From contig PMYY01000240.1 of assembly GCA_003170655.1 (NCBI GenBank), forward strand, positions 5,309 to 10,935: a stretch of 5,627 nt of DNA, written 5' to 3'. Under the pieces are notes generated by a model, which was not told where the DNA came from, did not search any database, and saw only the letters and a program-made list of their open reading frames with translations. This stretch comes from Nitrospiraceae bacterium. GTDB lineage: Bacteria > Nitrospirota > Thermodesulfovibrionia > Thermodesulfovibrionales > Dissulfurispiraceae. The position numbers and the translations under genes were made by a program. This document shows positions 5,103-5,627 of the stretch, piece by piece. Position 1 is the first letter of the stretch; every line of letters starts with the position of its first letter.

Positions 5103-5627
5103 TTAGCGCCGTAATGTTCTTATCTTGGCCAGTTCTTCCTGATACCCATAAATATGTGCTCCTGCACTGTATGCATACATTGACCCATTTTCCAAACCCG
5201 TTTCTCCGGCAACATATTGTTTCAGCAATTCTAAGCCGCCGAGATTTGAAGGGAAGCCGGCCCACAGGTCCCATGAGCGGAAATAGATATAAAAATCGAG
5301 TTTATTGTTTTTGATGCGGGTATCGATGCCGCGTAAACACGGCGGGTCGGTCAAAAAAATGGCCTTGGGTTCCCCGACGGTCATGTAGGCCTGGTTGGTG
5401 TTGTGACCGTCTGCCTTGTACATACGGATGACTTCGGCGATCTGCGATTCCAGATACTGGCCGTAGGTATATTGTTCACCTTCGGCGCGGTGCTCGGTCA
5501 TTAAATAGGGCAAATAGTTTTCGACATATTCCATTGTGCTGGGCGCAGGGACACCCTGCGGCACATCCGGAATTAACGGACGGGTGCCCGGGTATTTGAT
5601 GTGGCAAACAAAGAAATCAAGTTGTTT
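5103..5627 (-). CDS. thyA: Thymidylate synthase, archaeal-type, 5' end cut by window
   Basis: The frame is open to the right edge; 174 C-terminal residues are visible and the N-terminus lies outside the window. Thymidylate synthase methylates dUMP to dTMP using methylenetetrahydrofolate. Seen here, numbered from the first visible residue: YTYG at 53-56, the nucleophile Cys97 in DPPCL, RSWD at 117-120, GFPSN ending in Asn128, and HIY at 158-160. The distances from Cys97 (20 to Arg, 23 to Asp, 31 to Asn, 61 to His, 63 to Tyr) equal those from Cys146 in E. coli ThyA. Asn128 at the dUMP-selecting position argues against dCMP hydroxymethylase. The usual His after the Cys is Leu here, and the chain ends soon after HIY, as I recall for archaeal-type enzymes. 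It is convergent with glmM; a GTG at 5564 is internal, since homology continues upstream of it. Confidence 0.88.
   Translation of the reverse strand, partial: KQLDFFVCHIKYPGTRPLIPDVPQGVPAPSTMEYVENYLPYLMTEHRAEGEQYTYGQYLESQIAEVIRMYKADGHNTNQAYMTVGEPKAIFLTDPPCLRGIDTRIKNNKLDFYIYFRSWDLWAGFPSNLGGLELLKQYVAGETGLENGSMYAYSAGAHIYGYQEELAKIRTLRR

Noticed and set aside
4972..5274. 100-codon minus-strand frame overlapping the end of thyA
   Set aside because: Its first part is an out-of-frame reading of thyA; the tail in the gap has protein-like composition but no independent start.

Overview
The window looks like a piece of chromosome from a Gram-negative bacterium of moderate GC content. The best guess is the former Deltaproteobacteria (Desulfobacterota and relatives). 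That guess rests on the gene mix: an FmdB zinc ribbon, a short-tailed Hfq, a PpiD/SurA-type membrane-anchored chaperone domain, and the c-di-AMP cassette cdaA-ybbR-glmM without folP or ftsH in front of it. The taxonomic placement is inference.

Layout. Positions 1-237 hold a small zinc-ribbon protein (FmdB family) on the minus strand, with a Shine-Dalgarno-like site for a further minus-strand gene right at the window edge. Positions 238-458 are a divergent control region with two back-to-back extended -10 promoters, whose -10 regions form an 11-bp perfect inverted repeat. Positions 459-4612 hold six tightly packed plus-strand genes: hfq, a Nudix hydrolase resembling ADP-ribose pyrophosphatase, a SurA_N/PpiD-like membrane-anchored protein, cdaA (diadenylate cyclase), ybbR/cdaR (its membrane partner) and glmM (phosphoglucosamine mutase). 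The gaps are 4 nt, 2 nt, 14 nt, an 11-nt overlap and a 4-nt overlap, so this reads as one transcription unit. It ends at a clear intrinsic terminator at 4666-4699.

Positions 4613-5102 carry no convincing gene. After the terminator come several pairs of short direct repeats and a long hairpin, possibly a mobile-element scar. From 5103 to the right edge, on the minus strand and therefore convergent with the operon, lies the 3' part of a thymidylate synthase gene. Its protein looks most like the short archaeal-type enzymes, and the catalytic residues keep the same spacing as in E. coli ThyA.

How the genes may work together. CdaA makes c-di-AMP at the inner membrane, YbbR binds and tunes CdaA from outside, and GlmM makes glucosamine-1-phosphate for peptidoglycan and LPS (GlmM can inhibit CdaA in Firmicutes). 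The upstream half adds a global RNA chaperone (Hfq), a nucleotide-clearing hydrolase and an envelope folding factor. The whole unit therefore joins envelope precursor supply, envelope protein folding, nucleotide signalling and post-transcriptional control under what appears to be one promoter.
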